Of a DNA stretch of 64,000 bases, positions 46,091 to 55,949 are shown one piece after another. Where the stretch lies: NCBI GenBank assembly GCA_022818135.1, contig JAFMSR010000017.1:40519398-40583397 (forward strand). The letters run 5' to 3'. Every line of letters begins with the position of its first letter. Position 1 is the first letter of the stretch. The position numbers were made by a program, and so were the translations under genes. Source of the DNA: Saxidomus purpurata (Eukaryota; Mollusca; Bivalvia; Venerida; Veneridae). The notes below the pieces were generated by a model, which did no database searches, was not told the DNA's origin, and was given only the letters and a program-made list of their open reading frames with translations.

Positions 46091-47773
46091 CTAAGCATAC
46101 GGGTTGGATATATTACTTCGTAATTGCTCTCTTAGAGTCTCCACTTCATATCGCAACATTTCAGTTTCTTTCTTAAACTTTTCCATGTCCTGCTTGCATT
46201 TCTTTGAGTCTCTGGACATTTTATTATAGTCCTTCAACTTCTCTTTCTGTCTTAGTATAATATTTTTCAGTCTTTCATTTTCAGCTTTAACCTTGCCAAT
46301 CTCCCTGACCTGCTTTTTCAAGTCTTTGATTTCCTTACTTATATCGTCAGGGTTCTCATCAACAGCTTTCTTCTTTTCTTGTTTCAGTTTGTCTTCAATG
46401 AGTTTGTTTATTGGAACTTTATGTTTACCAAGAATTGATATATCCAGGGCCTTATGACACTTTAGTTCTAGGTTGTTCAGTAAGTCACTAAGTTTTTGTA
46501 TTATAACACCCGGATGAGCTTTTTCATCACACATATCCGAACCTGAACCTTCTTGGTAGACTAATGGAACAAGCTGCGTCTCTATGATACCGATCAGTCT
46601 CTTGTTGATGCTTGATTGCCCACTTTGAAGTTTCTTCAGCTCATCTGCAAGCTTCTTGGTGATCCATGGGTAATCCTTCTCTAGCTTGTCTTTAAACACA
46701 GTGAAGGCATTTGGTCCACGATGTGGTAGATATCTTAGAAGCATAGCTACCTGAGTCTCTCTAGATGATACTTTCTGAAATTATTATTCAAAATTCAATT
46801 TTTATTAAGTAAATGGATAATCTTCTATGGTTTGAAAGAAAAATACGTAGGATGAGTCAGGATTTTTTTTCAGAAAATGACACTAAAATAAGGTACACTG
46901 ACATACATTTAATTTCATCAAATGTAAAATAATTTATGGACAGAAATTTGTATGCCTCCTCCACCCCTACGGGGCAACATATTGTTTTAGCTTCGTCCAT
47001 TTGTCTACCGGTCTGTCCCACTTTGTTTCCGCTCAATAATTTGATGTCTGTATGCCCCACAGTCTTCAGACTTCATAGGATGATTGGTTTTACTGAGTAG
47101 ATGATGCCTTATGTTTTTTGGGTCAGTAAGTCAAAAGTCATGGTCATAGTGATTTATACATTAAATTTTGCCCTGTGGCTTTGCCTTGAGGCAGACATGA
47201 GTTTTTTCCATCAAAATAACATCTAGTTTGAAGATGGACTTCAACATGTTGTACAGGTTATGGACGAGGTGGACAGCTTTGGTTTATTGTTTTCTTCAAT
47301 CTACAGTGTATATAAAATTGACCTGTTAACAAAACTGTAGATTATGCAAAGAAATGTGATTAATGTATTAAAAAGACCTCAATTGGTCATAGAAAACATG
47401 AGTATTGAACAGGCACCTGCCTTTTAAAAGTGGCCATAGATACATGTGTATCAAAAAGATATCCACCTCAAGTGGCCATATAAAGATGTGTTAAGCAAAT
47501 ACCTTCCTTAAGTGGCTATAATTGCATATGTATTAAAGAGACACCTGCCTAAAGTGGTCATATATACATATGTATTAAACAGACACCCTAGCTTGTATAA
47601 GGTAATAAACTATACGCATGAAAGGCATATATACTTACGCTGATTCTATCCATTTGCTCCTCGGTTAGAACTCCCTCGGCATACAGTGAGTGGAGAAATG
47701 ATGGTGAAGGATCCAGATCGCGAAGGAAACTGTCAAAACATCGGTCAAGTGCTCGACGCTCCTTCTGTTCCAT
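46091..47773 (-). CDS. CARD-coiled-coil protein 2
   Basis: Exons 47773-47639 and 46774-46091 join in phase 0 to give 272 residues. The CARD is residues 1 to 88 (LDRCFDSFLRDLDPSPSFLH and VLTEEQMDRIS, then VAMLLRYLPHRGPNAFTVF), split at the same place as in the neighbours. A second helical block (TQLVPLV...KALDIS...INKLIEDKLKQ) aligns with CARD gene 1. Residues about 175-260 are coiled coil ending NISNPYA. No enzymatic domain is seen. The likely role is a cytosolic CARD adaptor that oligomerises, by analogy with CARD plus coiled-coil proteins such as CARD9, although the CARD itself looks more like caspase-2/RAIDD. The intron contains a 41-bp tandem repeat next to exon 1. Confidence 0.87.
47385..47590. 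repeat. 41-bp minisatellite in the CARD gene 2 intron
   Basis: Units containing 'aagtggccata', 'acatatgtattaaa' and 'gacacctgcct' recur with landmarks at 47431, 47473, 47513 and 47555. A diverged partial unit lies at the left. Confidence 0.8.
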
Positions 47774-48495
47774 TCTTTCTTCTTGCGAAATGTTTTTAAA
47801 TCAAGTATCACAAAATGTGATCATATAAAAATCCGATTTCTGCTACCATAAATATAGTTCGCGGTTGTGGGTTTTAAGCTTTTGATTTTCAGAAGTTGTT
47901 CTTCTGAAGACCTCTTTCTTATCATTTCCTGTTCAGATAATAAAATGTGTCACTGTTCCATGAATTATTCTGCCTTTCTTGGTAAACTCTCCCGCTGCTA
48001 CTGTATGCTTCTGTTGCAGCACCATATTGCTGATTTATTCATACCTGTCCTCACATAATCACATATTCCTAAATTCTGGTTTTTAAATTTTAAATCTCAC
48101 TTAATACCTTGTGATTTCATCAGAATGTATATGTCTTAAAACTGAAAGTCCTGTGTAAAAATAGAGAATTATTTGGATTGTTGTCACCCACACAGGTTGT
48201 TCTAACTTTTCATTAAGTCATTATTCTATCTTCAAAATTAATACTTGTGGTAAGATTGACCATTGTTCTTGTGCAGTCATTCACAATATATGACTCAGTT
48301 TTTCACCATTGTCTTAGTTGATAGTTGATATTTAGTTTCATTTCTAATCTTTTGAAAAGAGATCATGGGCTGTTTTTAACATTTTTTATGGCCCATTCAA
48401 GGAAGAAGGGTAACATTGCTATGCATTTCAATTTTGTCAGTCTGTTGGTTTAAAATGCAGCTACAAGTGTTGGTGAAGTCTTACTCCGCACAGAG
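47774..48495. other. Intergenic, nothing recognised
   Basis: 5' flank of CARD gene 2. No supported feature. Confidence 0.4.
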
Positions 48496-48691
48496 CAGGG
48501 CTTTTTTTCCAAGTTTGGGGAAGGAGTCCTAGCCCTCAATTAGGGGAAAATATATGTGATTTTCAACTAAAGGGGACACTTAAATCCTAGTTTAAAGTAA
48601 ACGTTTGGGGAAAACTGCATGATTTTAAAGAAATTTTAGTTGGGGAAGATGCCCTATATAGGCCTCTTATATAGAAGGTAAAAATGCCCTG
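48496..48691. mobile_element. Small hAT-like element (CAGGGC ends)
   Basis: 'cagggcttttt' and 'aaaaatgccctg' are inverted ends, with CAGAG directly repeated outside (48491-48495 and 48692-48696). The interior repeats 'ttggggaa' and 'aggggaaaa' blocks. A 5-bp flank is shorter than the usual hAT 8 bp, so the class is uncertain. Confidence 0.55.
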
Positions 48692-48696
48692 CAGAG

Positions 48697-49560
48697 TTAA
48701 AGAAGATCCCTACAGTTTCATCCTTTTTTTCAAGCATTGAGAATTTTATGAAATTTGGTTTGTGGTTAGATAAGTACCTGATAAGTCAGAATATGAAAGA
48801 AAAAAGTTAGGTCACCAGCCTTATTTATAAGTAATGTACACTTTTTGAAGTATCATACATGTACCTCGAAAGCAGTGAAAATGACCCCTATCTCATGTTT
48901 ATCAATAATAAAACTGAAGAAACCCCCAAGTTTGACTCAGAATAATGCAAGTGCTGTCGAAGCTGTACTTGGAGTTACGGGGGTATATTTGCTAAAACTC
49001 TCAGGACAAGGTCACTTAACAAGGTGGCTTCAACCCCCAAGGTTTGTACTGGGTAAATCTGACTTACGTATCTCCGGAATAAATAAACTACCAAACTGAA
49101 TCTTTTAATGCCTATCAAATAGTATTTAGTTATTGAAATAATACATTATAAAATTATCAGCCCTTCTTAAATACAGGGATCCTCTAGGTGAACCTCCCCC
49201 TTAGTACTCTCAGAAAATTGCTGAGAAGATTCTTTGAAATAGGCAAGGACAGGATGCAATACAAACAAATTACATGACCAGAAATAAATTAGAATTTACA
49301 TATGACAATTTATTTACCAAATAAATACTTTTACAATATAACCAATAGCTAAACTCTTGTTTGTAGCTGGAATTTAACATGTACTTCTTACATAAATATA
49401 TCAAAGATTGAATATACTTTAACAATCAACATGATATAGATCATTTCACGCTAAAATTAACAATAAAGGGAGGTAACATAAACAGACAGCTACAAAATAG
49501 ACGTTTGTGTAAAGATCTGCCGCTAGATATCTCTGGTGGCCGGATTCCCGCCAAATTTTC
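48697..49560. other. Intergenic, nothing recognised
   Basis: No supported exon. The ORF at 48845-49099 lacks motifs and splice context. Confidence 0.4.
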
Positions 49561-49689
49561 TCATTTTTATTAAGGCGTTTGCTCGCAGGTGATGGCCTTA
49601 AAAACAAAAATAATTGGCTTTTTCCATAATTTTCCTTTTTTTGTCTAGCATTTCACAAAGTAACCTAAACATTTGTGAACTTTGTTGTA

Positions 49690-49960
49690 AGTTAAAAGCT
49701 ATCAATCAAATATGACCTTGGCATATAAAATTTGGCAGCATCACAACCCTTCAGTCATAAGCAATACAATTCGAAAGTTTGATGAAGAAATCTTAAGAAA
49801 TGGCAAGGTTATAGCTAACGTTAAGTTTTCATGACAAAATTTAAGTACAAAAAGGGGCATAACTCTGTCAAATATGACCTTGACCTGTAAAATTTGGCGG
49901 CATCACAACCTTTTTGTCATAAGCAATACAATTTGAAAGTTTGATGAAGAAATCATATGC
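49690..49960. repeat. Two tandem copies of a dispersed repeat of about 165 bp
   Basis: 'tatgaccttg', 'taaaatttgg', 'gcatcacaaccctt' and 'cataagcaatacaatt', then 'gaaagtttgatgaagaaatc', occur in the same order near 49710 and 49875. Confidence 0.65.
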
Positions 49961-49964
49961 TTTC

Positions 49965-50200
49965 TAATGATTGCAAATACTTTCAATGGTTGCCATTAAA
50001 GCTGTTTGCAACCATTAAAAAACGTATTTACAGTAACTGTTGCAAATGTCAAAATCACTGAACCGTTATCCCTAATGTAACACACACTGTAAAATGCAAT
50101 AATTATTGATTATTAGATTGTGCGACTATATATCTATCATTCAACTGTATCAAATTTAAATGACAAAACCAATCAGAATTGACGTTACAACATGAAGACA
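49965..50200. mobile_element. Copy of a 'gcgactatatata' inverted-repeat element
   Basis: 'cattaaa..ctgtttgc', 'tgtcaaaatcact' and 'cgttatccctaatgtaac', then 'gcgactatatatct' and 'caatcagaattgacgttaca', match the copy at 62365-62640 in the same order. It ends about 50 bp from the GMC oxidoreductase stop. Confidence 0.65.
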
Positions 50201-50253
50201 TTAGACATTCTATTCTATTCTGTTCTATTAGAATCCACAAAATATCTGTTAAC

Positions 50254-52032
50254 TCAATTCTGCAGTATAATGTCTGCAGCTTTTTCAGCAACAGCCACAA
50301 TGGGGGCATTTATATTGCACGAGGTGATGGTTGGAAATATGGAAGCATCACAAACACGTAGACCGTGAATTCCTTTAACACGTAACTTCAAATCTACAAC
50401 TGATGTTTGTTCTCCTGTCGGGCCCATTCTGCAGGTGCTTGTTGTATGAAAAAATGAGATACCAATATGGCGTATCATACATCGCCAGAAATCATCTGAG
50501 CGAAACTCGTACTGTGAGCAGAAAGAAGCCTTGTTTATACTGATATCTGCGCCAAGGCTTTTCATTGCCTTAGTAGCGATCAATTCTTCGAAAATACGGA
50601 TTCCAGCTAGCAGGTCTTCTACATCCCGATTGTCAGAAAATGTTTGTGTATTGATTAAAGGATCATCGAAAGGGTCTTTGCTCTGCAGGTGAATTGTGCC
50701 AGCGCTTCTCGGTCTTAGCAAGATTATTCCAACGCTGAATCCATTGGTTGTTTTATAAGGTTCAGCTAATTCCTCTTCTACAGAGGAATTGTAATTCGTG
50801 AAGGCTTTGTTAGGTACTATGCTTTTATAAAATGTAAACTGAATATCTGGCCTTGCTTTGCCAATTTTAGATTTATCAATATGCACAAATGCCGATGCTT
50901 CACACCAGATATAGGAAAGTGGACCTGTGCTGAAGACAGCATACTGAAGATGTGTTAAAACACTCTTGAGCAATTCTTTGGACAGACTAAACTGTTTGTC
51001 TATTTTAACATTAAGAAATATTGAGATGTGGTCTTCAGATCTCTGACCGACAGGTAAATCTGCATAAACCGGAATGCCAAGTTCTTGAAGATGCTGTTTC
51101 GGTCCAATACCAGATAGCATGAGAATCTGAGGAGAGTTCACTGCCCCTGATGAAATGATAATGTCCTTTTTTGCTTTGACATACCTTTTTCTGTTGTCTT
51201 TAATGAAGTAAACTCCCTTAGCAACGTTTTGATCGATGTCTATTTTCGTTGCCAAGCTGTTTAAGCTTGTATCAAGATTTGATCTTTTACCAACTTTTCC
51301 AAGGTATTCTATTGCAGGACTGCTACGAACTCCATTTCTTACAGTCATTTGACTTTTACTGAAACCAGTTTGTGTTGCACCATTGTAGTCAGTCTTCTTG
51401 TAACCAATCTCCTCTCCAGCTTTAAAGAAGTACTCTGACAATGATATGTGTTCAGGTACTTCACTGACAGCTATAGGGCCACCAGTACCATGATAGTCAG
51501 AAGATTTCAGCTCCGGGGTTTGCATGTCTTCAGATTTCTTGAAATAAGGCAGAATATCCTTGTATGACCACCCCTTGCAGCCGTATTTAGTTTCCCATTC
51601 ATCAAAGTCATATGGACTCCCTCTGCAGTAAAATAAAGCATTTACTGACCCTGATCCTCCAAGAATTCTTCCCATTGACATTATTGACTGGTGCTTTTCA
51701 AGCCCTAAGAATGCAGTTGATTCTGACACACTTTTGTAGTCCCAGTCTGCATCAGTATGTAAGGCTGCCAAACCAAGTGCAGGAATGAGGGCAACTGGCT
51801 TTTCAAGGTAATGTCCACCAGCCTCTAGCAGTAAAACAGTTGATTTGTTGTCTTCCGAAAGTCTTCCTGCAAGAACAGATCCTGCCGATCCACCACCAAC
51901 TATCACATAGTCGTAACTGTCCTCTAATTGGATAGTCACTAAATTTCCTTCAGGCTTTTTGGCAGGCCTGACAAGTATGTAAATAACTGCAACAGAAAGA
52001 ACAAGCACTGCTGCTCCTTTTCCATCTACCAT
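50254..52032 (-). CDS. Intronless membrane-anchored GMC oxidoreductase (choline/glucose dehydrogenase-like)
   Basis: One uninterrupted frame of 592 residues. Residues 7-21 are a hydrophobic N-terminal anchor. VIVGGGSAGSVLAGRL (43-58) is the FAD-binding Rossmann motif with LLLEAGG (67-73). MGRILGGSGSVNALFYCRG (120-138) is GMC signature 1 and SSGAVNSPQILMLSGIGP (294-311) is signature 2. The C-terminal domain has FHTTSTCRMG with the expected catalytic His529, and CNINAPIVAVAEKAAD with Asn at the second active-site position. Length and motif order match the family. It should oxidise an alcohol or sugar-type substrate with FAD, the electron acceptor being quinone or oxygen; the substrate cannot be told from sequence. 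It sits between CARD genes 2 and 3 on the same strand, with no evident functional link. A pogo-like element lies 155 bp before the start codon. Confidence 0.93.
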   Translation of the reverse strand: MVDGKGAAVLVLSVAVIYILVRPAKKPEGNLVTIQLEDSYDYVIVGGGSAGSVLAGRLSEDNKSTVLLLEAGGHYLEKPVALIPALGLAALHTDADWDYKSVSESTAFLGLEKHQSIMSMGRILGGSGSVNALFYCRGSPYDFDEWETKYGCKGWSYKDILPYFKKSEDMQTPELKSSDYHGTGGPIAVSEVPEHISLSEYFFKAGEEIGYKKTDYNGATQTGFSKSQMTVRNGVRSSPAIEYLGKVGKRSNLDTSLNSLATKIDIDQNVAKGVYFIKDNRKRYVKAKKDIIISSGAVNSPQILMLSGIGPKQHLQELGIPVYADLPVGQRSEDHISIFLNVKIDKQFSLSKELLKSVLTHLQYAVFSTGPLSYIWCEASAFVHIDKSKIGKARPDIQFTFYKSIVPNKAFTNYNSSVEEELAEPYKTTNGFSVGIILLRPRSAGTIHLQSKDPFDDPLINTQTFSDNRDVEDLLAGIRIFEELIATKAMKSLGADISINKASFCSQYEFRSDDFWRCMIRHIGISFFHTTSTCRMGPTGEQTSVVDLKLRVKGIHGLRVCDASIFPTITSCNINAPIVAVAEKAADIILQN

Positions 52033-52186
52033 TTTGTATCTTCCAAGTACAATATTACAATAAATGTTTGTCGAAATTATAGTAATCTATGTCATTTAAA
52101 GAGACTTAAGTCAGTTTATATGTCACAGAAGTTTAAATCATTTGATATCCTGATAAAATACTGAAGTACAGTTTGTAACTTTATTA

Positions 52187-52824
52187 CAGTAAAACTTCGA
52201 TAACTCAAAGTCCCACAGGCCATAGTAAAATGCTCAAGTTATCGAAGATCTCGAGATTCCCAAATTCTGGACGTTTACAAGGTAAAACATCTCCTACTAT
52301 AGCCTTATCAATAAAGTACATTGATGTGTCCACCTGATACGGCCAAGGATGTTGTTGTTGTTTATCTTAGATTTGCATCAGTTTTATTAATGAAGTACCA
52401 TATGTACTGAAATGAATTTATTTAATGAATTTAAGAAATCCATGTTTATTTTTTCAGTACCAGTGACTCGTATTATTACAACACTCATAACAATTAAAAT
52501 GTGCAAATAATATCTTACATTGTTGAGTTACTAAGGTATTGAACAAACACCCAAAGACAATTAACAATAGAAGTTTTTTCTCAGGATGTGTCAAAAATAT
52601 AGATGCCAAGATGTGAACAGATTTATTTAATCAGTTTTGAGTTGCCGCAGGTAAATTATTAAGAAAGTTACCCAGCGGCACTGAAGGTGTTCCTCAAGGT
52701 ACTGGTGTTTGAGTTACCCATGGTGATCATTCTGTATTTAAACGTATAAAAATATGGTTGGGACCGTTGAGAGATCTCGAGTTGTCCTTGAGTAATTGAT
52801 GCTTGAATTAACGAAGTTTTATTG
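52187..52824. mobile_element. pogo/Tigger-like miniature element upstream of the GMC gene
   Basis: CAGTAAAACTTCGATAACTC and the complementary right end 'gaattaacgaagttttattg' are bounded by TA on both sides (52185-52186, 52825-52826). CAGTAAAACYTCG-type ends are characteristic of pogo/Tigger elements. Only internal non-coding sequence of about 640 bp remains. Confidence 0.75.
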
Positions 52825-52826
52825 TA

Positions 52827-53580
52827 TATCCAGGGAAAATTTGCAGTATAATCGCATAATTTAATAAACCAGTTCTATATTTTTGCAATTCTTCTCATGC
52901 AGATACCTTGCAGTTATACAATGAATTGCAAGGTTAAAATATAAATTTTCACTTGTAATTGATATAGAATGCATGTGTGCACTGATGTGGATATCATGGA
53001 TTATAAACTTGTGTATACATCTAATGACCTGAATATATAAATAACTATGCATTATGTTTGTTTTCTATCTATTTAGTAAATAAAGTTTTTTATACATTCT
53101 GTAAACATTTTCTCAAAAATTGCTTTGATTGTGTCAATTTTCTGGACTGATTAATCAAAGAATTTACTTTTTTACACTTAAAATAGAACAAAAAACTGCT
53201 TTGACAAGCAAAAGTAGTCCTAAGTTTTACCGATGGGGTCTAATTGGTCATGCTTGGGGTGCACTTATTTAACATAATCTTGTATAAGAGAGACTTTGAA
53301 TGGCTTGACAGAGAAGTTCACAGAAATGTTCTTTTGGTGACCCTCTACTAGGCACCGGTGTATCTAGCTTTACCTAAAGGCACCTTTGTATCTTAGACTA
53401 AACTTTACTTAGATTAATCTTTAAGCTTCTTATGGCAAAATGAGTAGAATTTCACAAAACTTCCTTTGTAGCATCATTGCATTAGTTAGTTTATACTAAT
53501 TCATTTTAGCTTGATTGTGAAGAAAGCTTAGAGTTTACCGCTTCCTGGAAGAAACAGTACTGGTGTCATATAAGGAGGTA
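52827..53580. other. Intergenic, nothing recognised
   Basis: AT-rich sequence. No supported feature. Confidence 0.4.
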
Positions 53581-53662
53581 TGGTCGTAACCCCAGTGAGG
53601 CTCGAACCCGCATCCTCCTGGATGATCGAGCAGCAGACACCTTAACCTCTACCACTGCTCCC
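53581..53662 (-). mobile_element. tRNA-like SINE head
   Basis: On the - strand, an A box in 'agcagtggtagaggttaagg' and a B box GGGTTCGAGCCTC lie 43 bases apart, flanked by 'ccccagtgagg'-type sequence. Flanking bases do not make a proper acceptor stem, so a SINE or tRNA pseudogene is preferred to a working tRNA. Confidence 0.55.
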
Positions 53663-54729
53663 TTATCATTTCATTGACTTGATGTAGTCTGCTGCATTAT
53701 TTAAGCCACTGGTACTAAAAATTGGAAAAAAATGAGTTCTATAACTTCTTCTCATGAACCATTAGTAATGTCTACTATACATTACTACAGCACTCTACAG
53801 TATTAAATTACTATAAGTACTATTAAGTACAACAGTACTGCTGTAATTTGTGGAAAACAGGCTGCTGCCTATACAAATCAAAGTGCTGAAGGCACTGGAG
53901 ATGTCCATTATACAATATGGTGACCATTTCCCATATGTAAACAGATCTGAAATGGTAACAAGAGGGGAATAATGGTCCAATACTGCAGACCTGAGTACAA
54001 TACATACATTGCACCCAAATTTGGATATGATTACTGCAGAAATGCAAATGATAGAGAATTTAAACCTGGTATTTCTATAGTCAATCGAGGCATTAATATG
54101 ATTAAAGCACTCGGAAAAGAAGGGGGAGTTTTGGACATGGAAGTAGCGTCTTCCTACTTTTCTAATTTACTTCCGCGCAGAAAATGAAATATACAAATAG
54201 AAATAATATGTGTATAAATACATCAGTTTGCATGAAATAGTTGTGTTTAAGAAGCTAAATATTATTTTTGATTGCGTCAAGTAAGCCTTTGAATACCTTC
54301 ACCTTGCTTTCCTTTAAAAAGGCCAAGAAAATTCAGGATTAACGTCATACAATGTTTTGATTCCGGGAGACAAAACAATGAATGAAAACGTTGACGTCAT
54401 CACACTGACGTCATTACTCCACATTAAAACGTTGTACAGTTCAGATAAACAATTTGCTTTTAAATCGATTGTCTGCTATATTAGGATCTGAATCTGACGT
54501 TTTCTGCATAATGTCACAGTCGGGTATTTTTTTATATTTTATGTATTAGATGACTGAACTAAAATAAGTTTGTACAATATAGTTATGTATGATATCTTGA
54601 CTGATTGCCCGAATAGGGGAATGAATTCCAACAGCCACTGTTAATGTTATTTTACACATTACAGCTGGACTGAAAAAAAGGTCCGTAGTAATTATGATAG
54701 TTTTCATAAACTCGGCTTATAAGAATCAA
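53663..54729. other. Intergenic, nothing recognised
   Basis: It contains an ORF at 53972-54187 of unknown meaning and a string of 'gacgtca' sequences near 54390-54415. No further support. Confidence 0.35.
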
Positions 54730-54895
54730 AATAATCTATGGCTTGGAGTGCTTTATCGAAATTGAAACATTTCCCGTCGGTAATGTGCCTGCGTAATAAT
54801 TCACTCGGGTTTCACCCTTGTGAATTTTTCCGCAAGGCACATCACCTCCGGGGAATGCTTCAATTTCGATAAAGCACTCCAAGCCATAGATTATT
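54730..54895. mobile_element. Foldback element with perfect 37-bp arms
   Basis: Bases 54730-54766 and 54859-54895 are exactly complementary. Complementarity continues inward with few mismatches (aatgtgcct against aggcacat), so the whole 166 bp forms one hairpin with a central 'cactcgggtttcacccttgtg'. No ORF. It is a recent or well-preserved miniature element. Confidence 0.85.
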
Positions 54896-55949
54896 TCTTA
54901 ATTACACAGGAAGTGTAAATTACAACTATCAAACTCACACAGGAACACATATTCTTTATTGAATGCATAACATTGATTGATATCAAAATTTCTATTGGCA
55001 ACTGTTTGCAAACAGCTCAACAGTAGCTACCAGTTTTGCCTTAATGCTGCAAGAATCTGTCTGAACAACCAATACTGTCAGTATTATAGATATGGATATA
55101 GCGATATTCCCAATATAAAGATTTCTTTTATTCCTTCTTTTTAATATAAAAATGATATATAGATTTAACATACTCCTGATATAAAGAACAAATTTCAATG
55201 GTCCCAAGAAGTTATTTATATATGGAGTTTACTGTATATTATATTGTAAACAGATGAAATGTGATAGTAAATAATTAGGTTTTTGCACTGCTCGGTCAAG
55301 AGTCAGGCTTTGCCCCTTTAATCTTTGGTCAAAGACCACACATGCCTTAATTCTGAGCTGCTGTTTTGATTTCAGCAGGGAGCAGAGATGTCTGATTCAT
55401 AGGCTTTGAACTTCCATCTTGGTCTCAGAAAATAGATAGAAATCAAAATAATGTATATCAAAGAGGTTCAAGTGAGAAAGGCCTTCATTATTCTCTATAG
55501 GGTGTGTTCTAGATAAAGCTTTGTCAGTCAGTCTTTTAGTTTCTGTTTGGTCTCTTATTTAGCCAAAATTGCAAACTTTTGGAAATTTGGTTTAAGGTAT
55601 AGGTAAGCTCCAGTGATACAATTTTTATTAATGAAGATATGGTAACAAATTGTGTTTTGACAAGCAGTGAATGTACTTGTTTTGTGACATATTTTGCTAC
55701 AGCACTCTTAATTATTACCATCATTCATTTTATACCAGAAGCTGTTGCTAAAACTGATCCAACACCCAATTATAAAAGATCATTCGGTTCTCCAGATTAT
55801 TTACTGCTGAGGCAATTTATAGTCGTAGAGAAAAAAGCAATAACAAGACCATTTTACATGCAGTGTTGGCAAAATGGCTAAAAGGCAGTGCATGAATGAA
55901 GATAAATACGGTATGATGTCAGTGTAGCAGTGACTCAAAAAATATGTAG
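54896..55949. other. 3' flank of CARD gene 3 and intergenic, nothing recognised
   Basis: AT-rich sequence. The short ORFs at 55536-55724 and 55639-55881 are unsupported. Confidence 0.4.

Noticed and set aside
53972..54187. 71-codon + strand ORF
   Set aside because: Looks protein-like in places, but there are no splice partners, known domain or repeat membership to support it.
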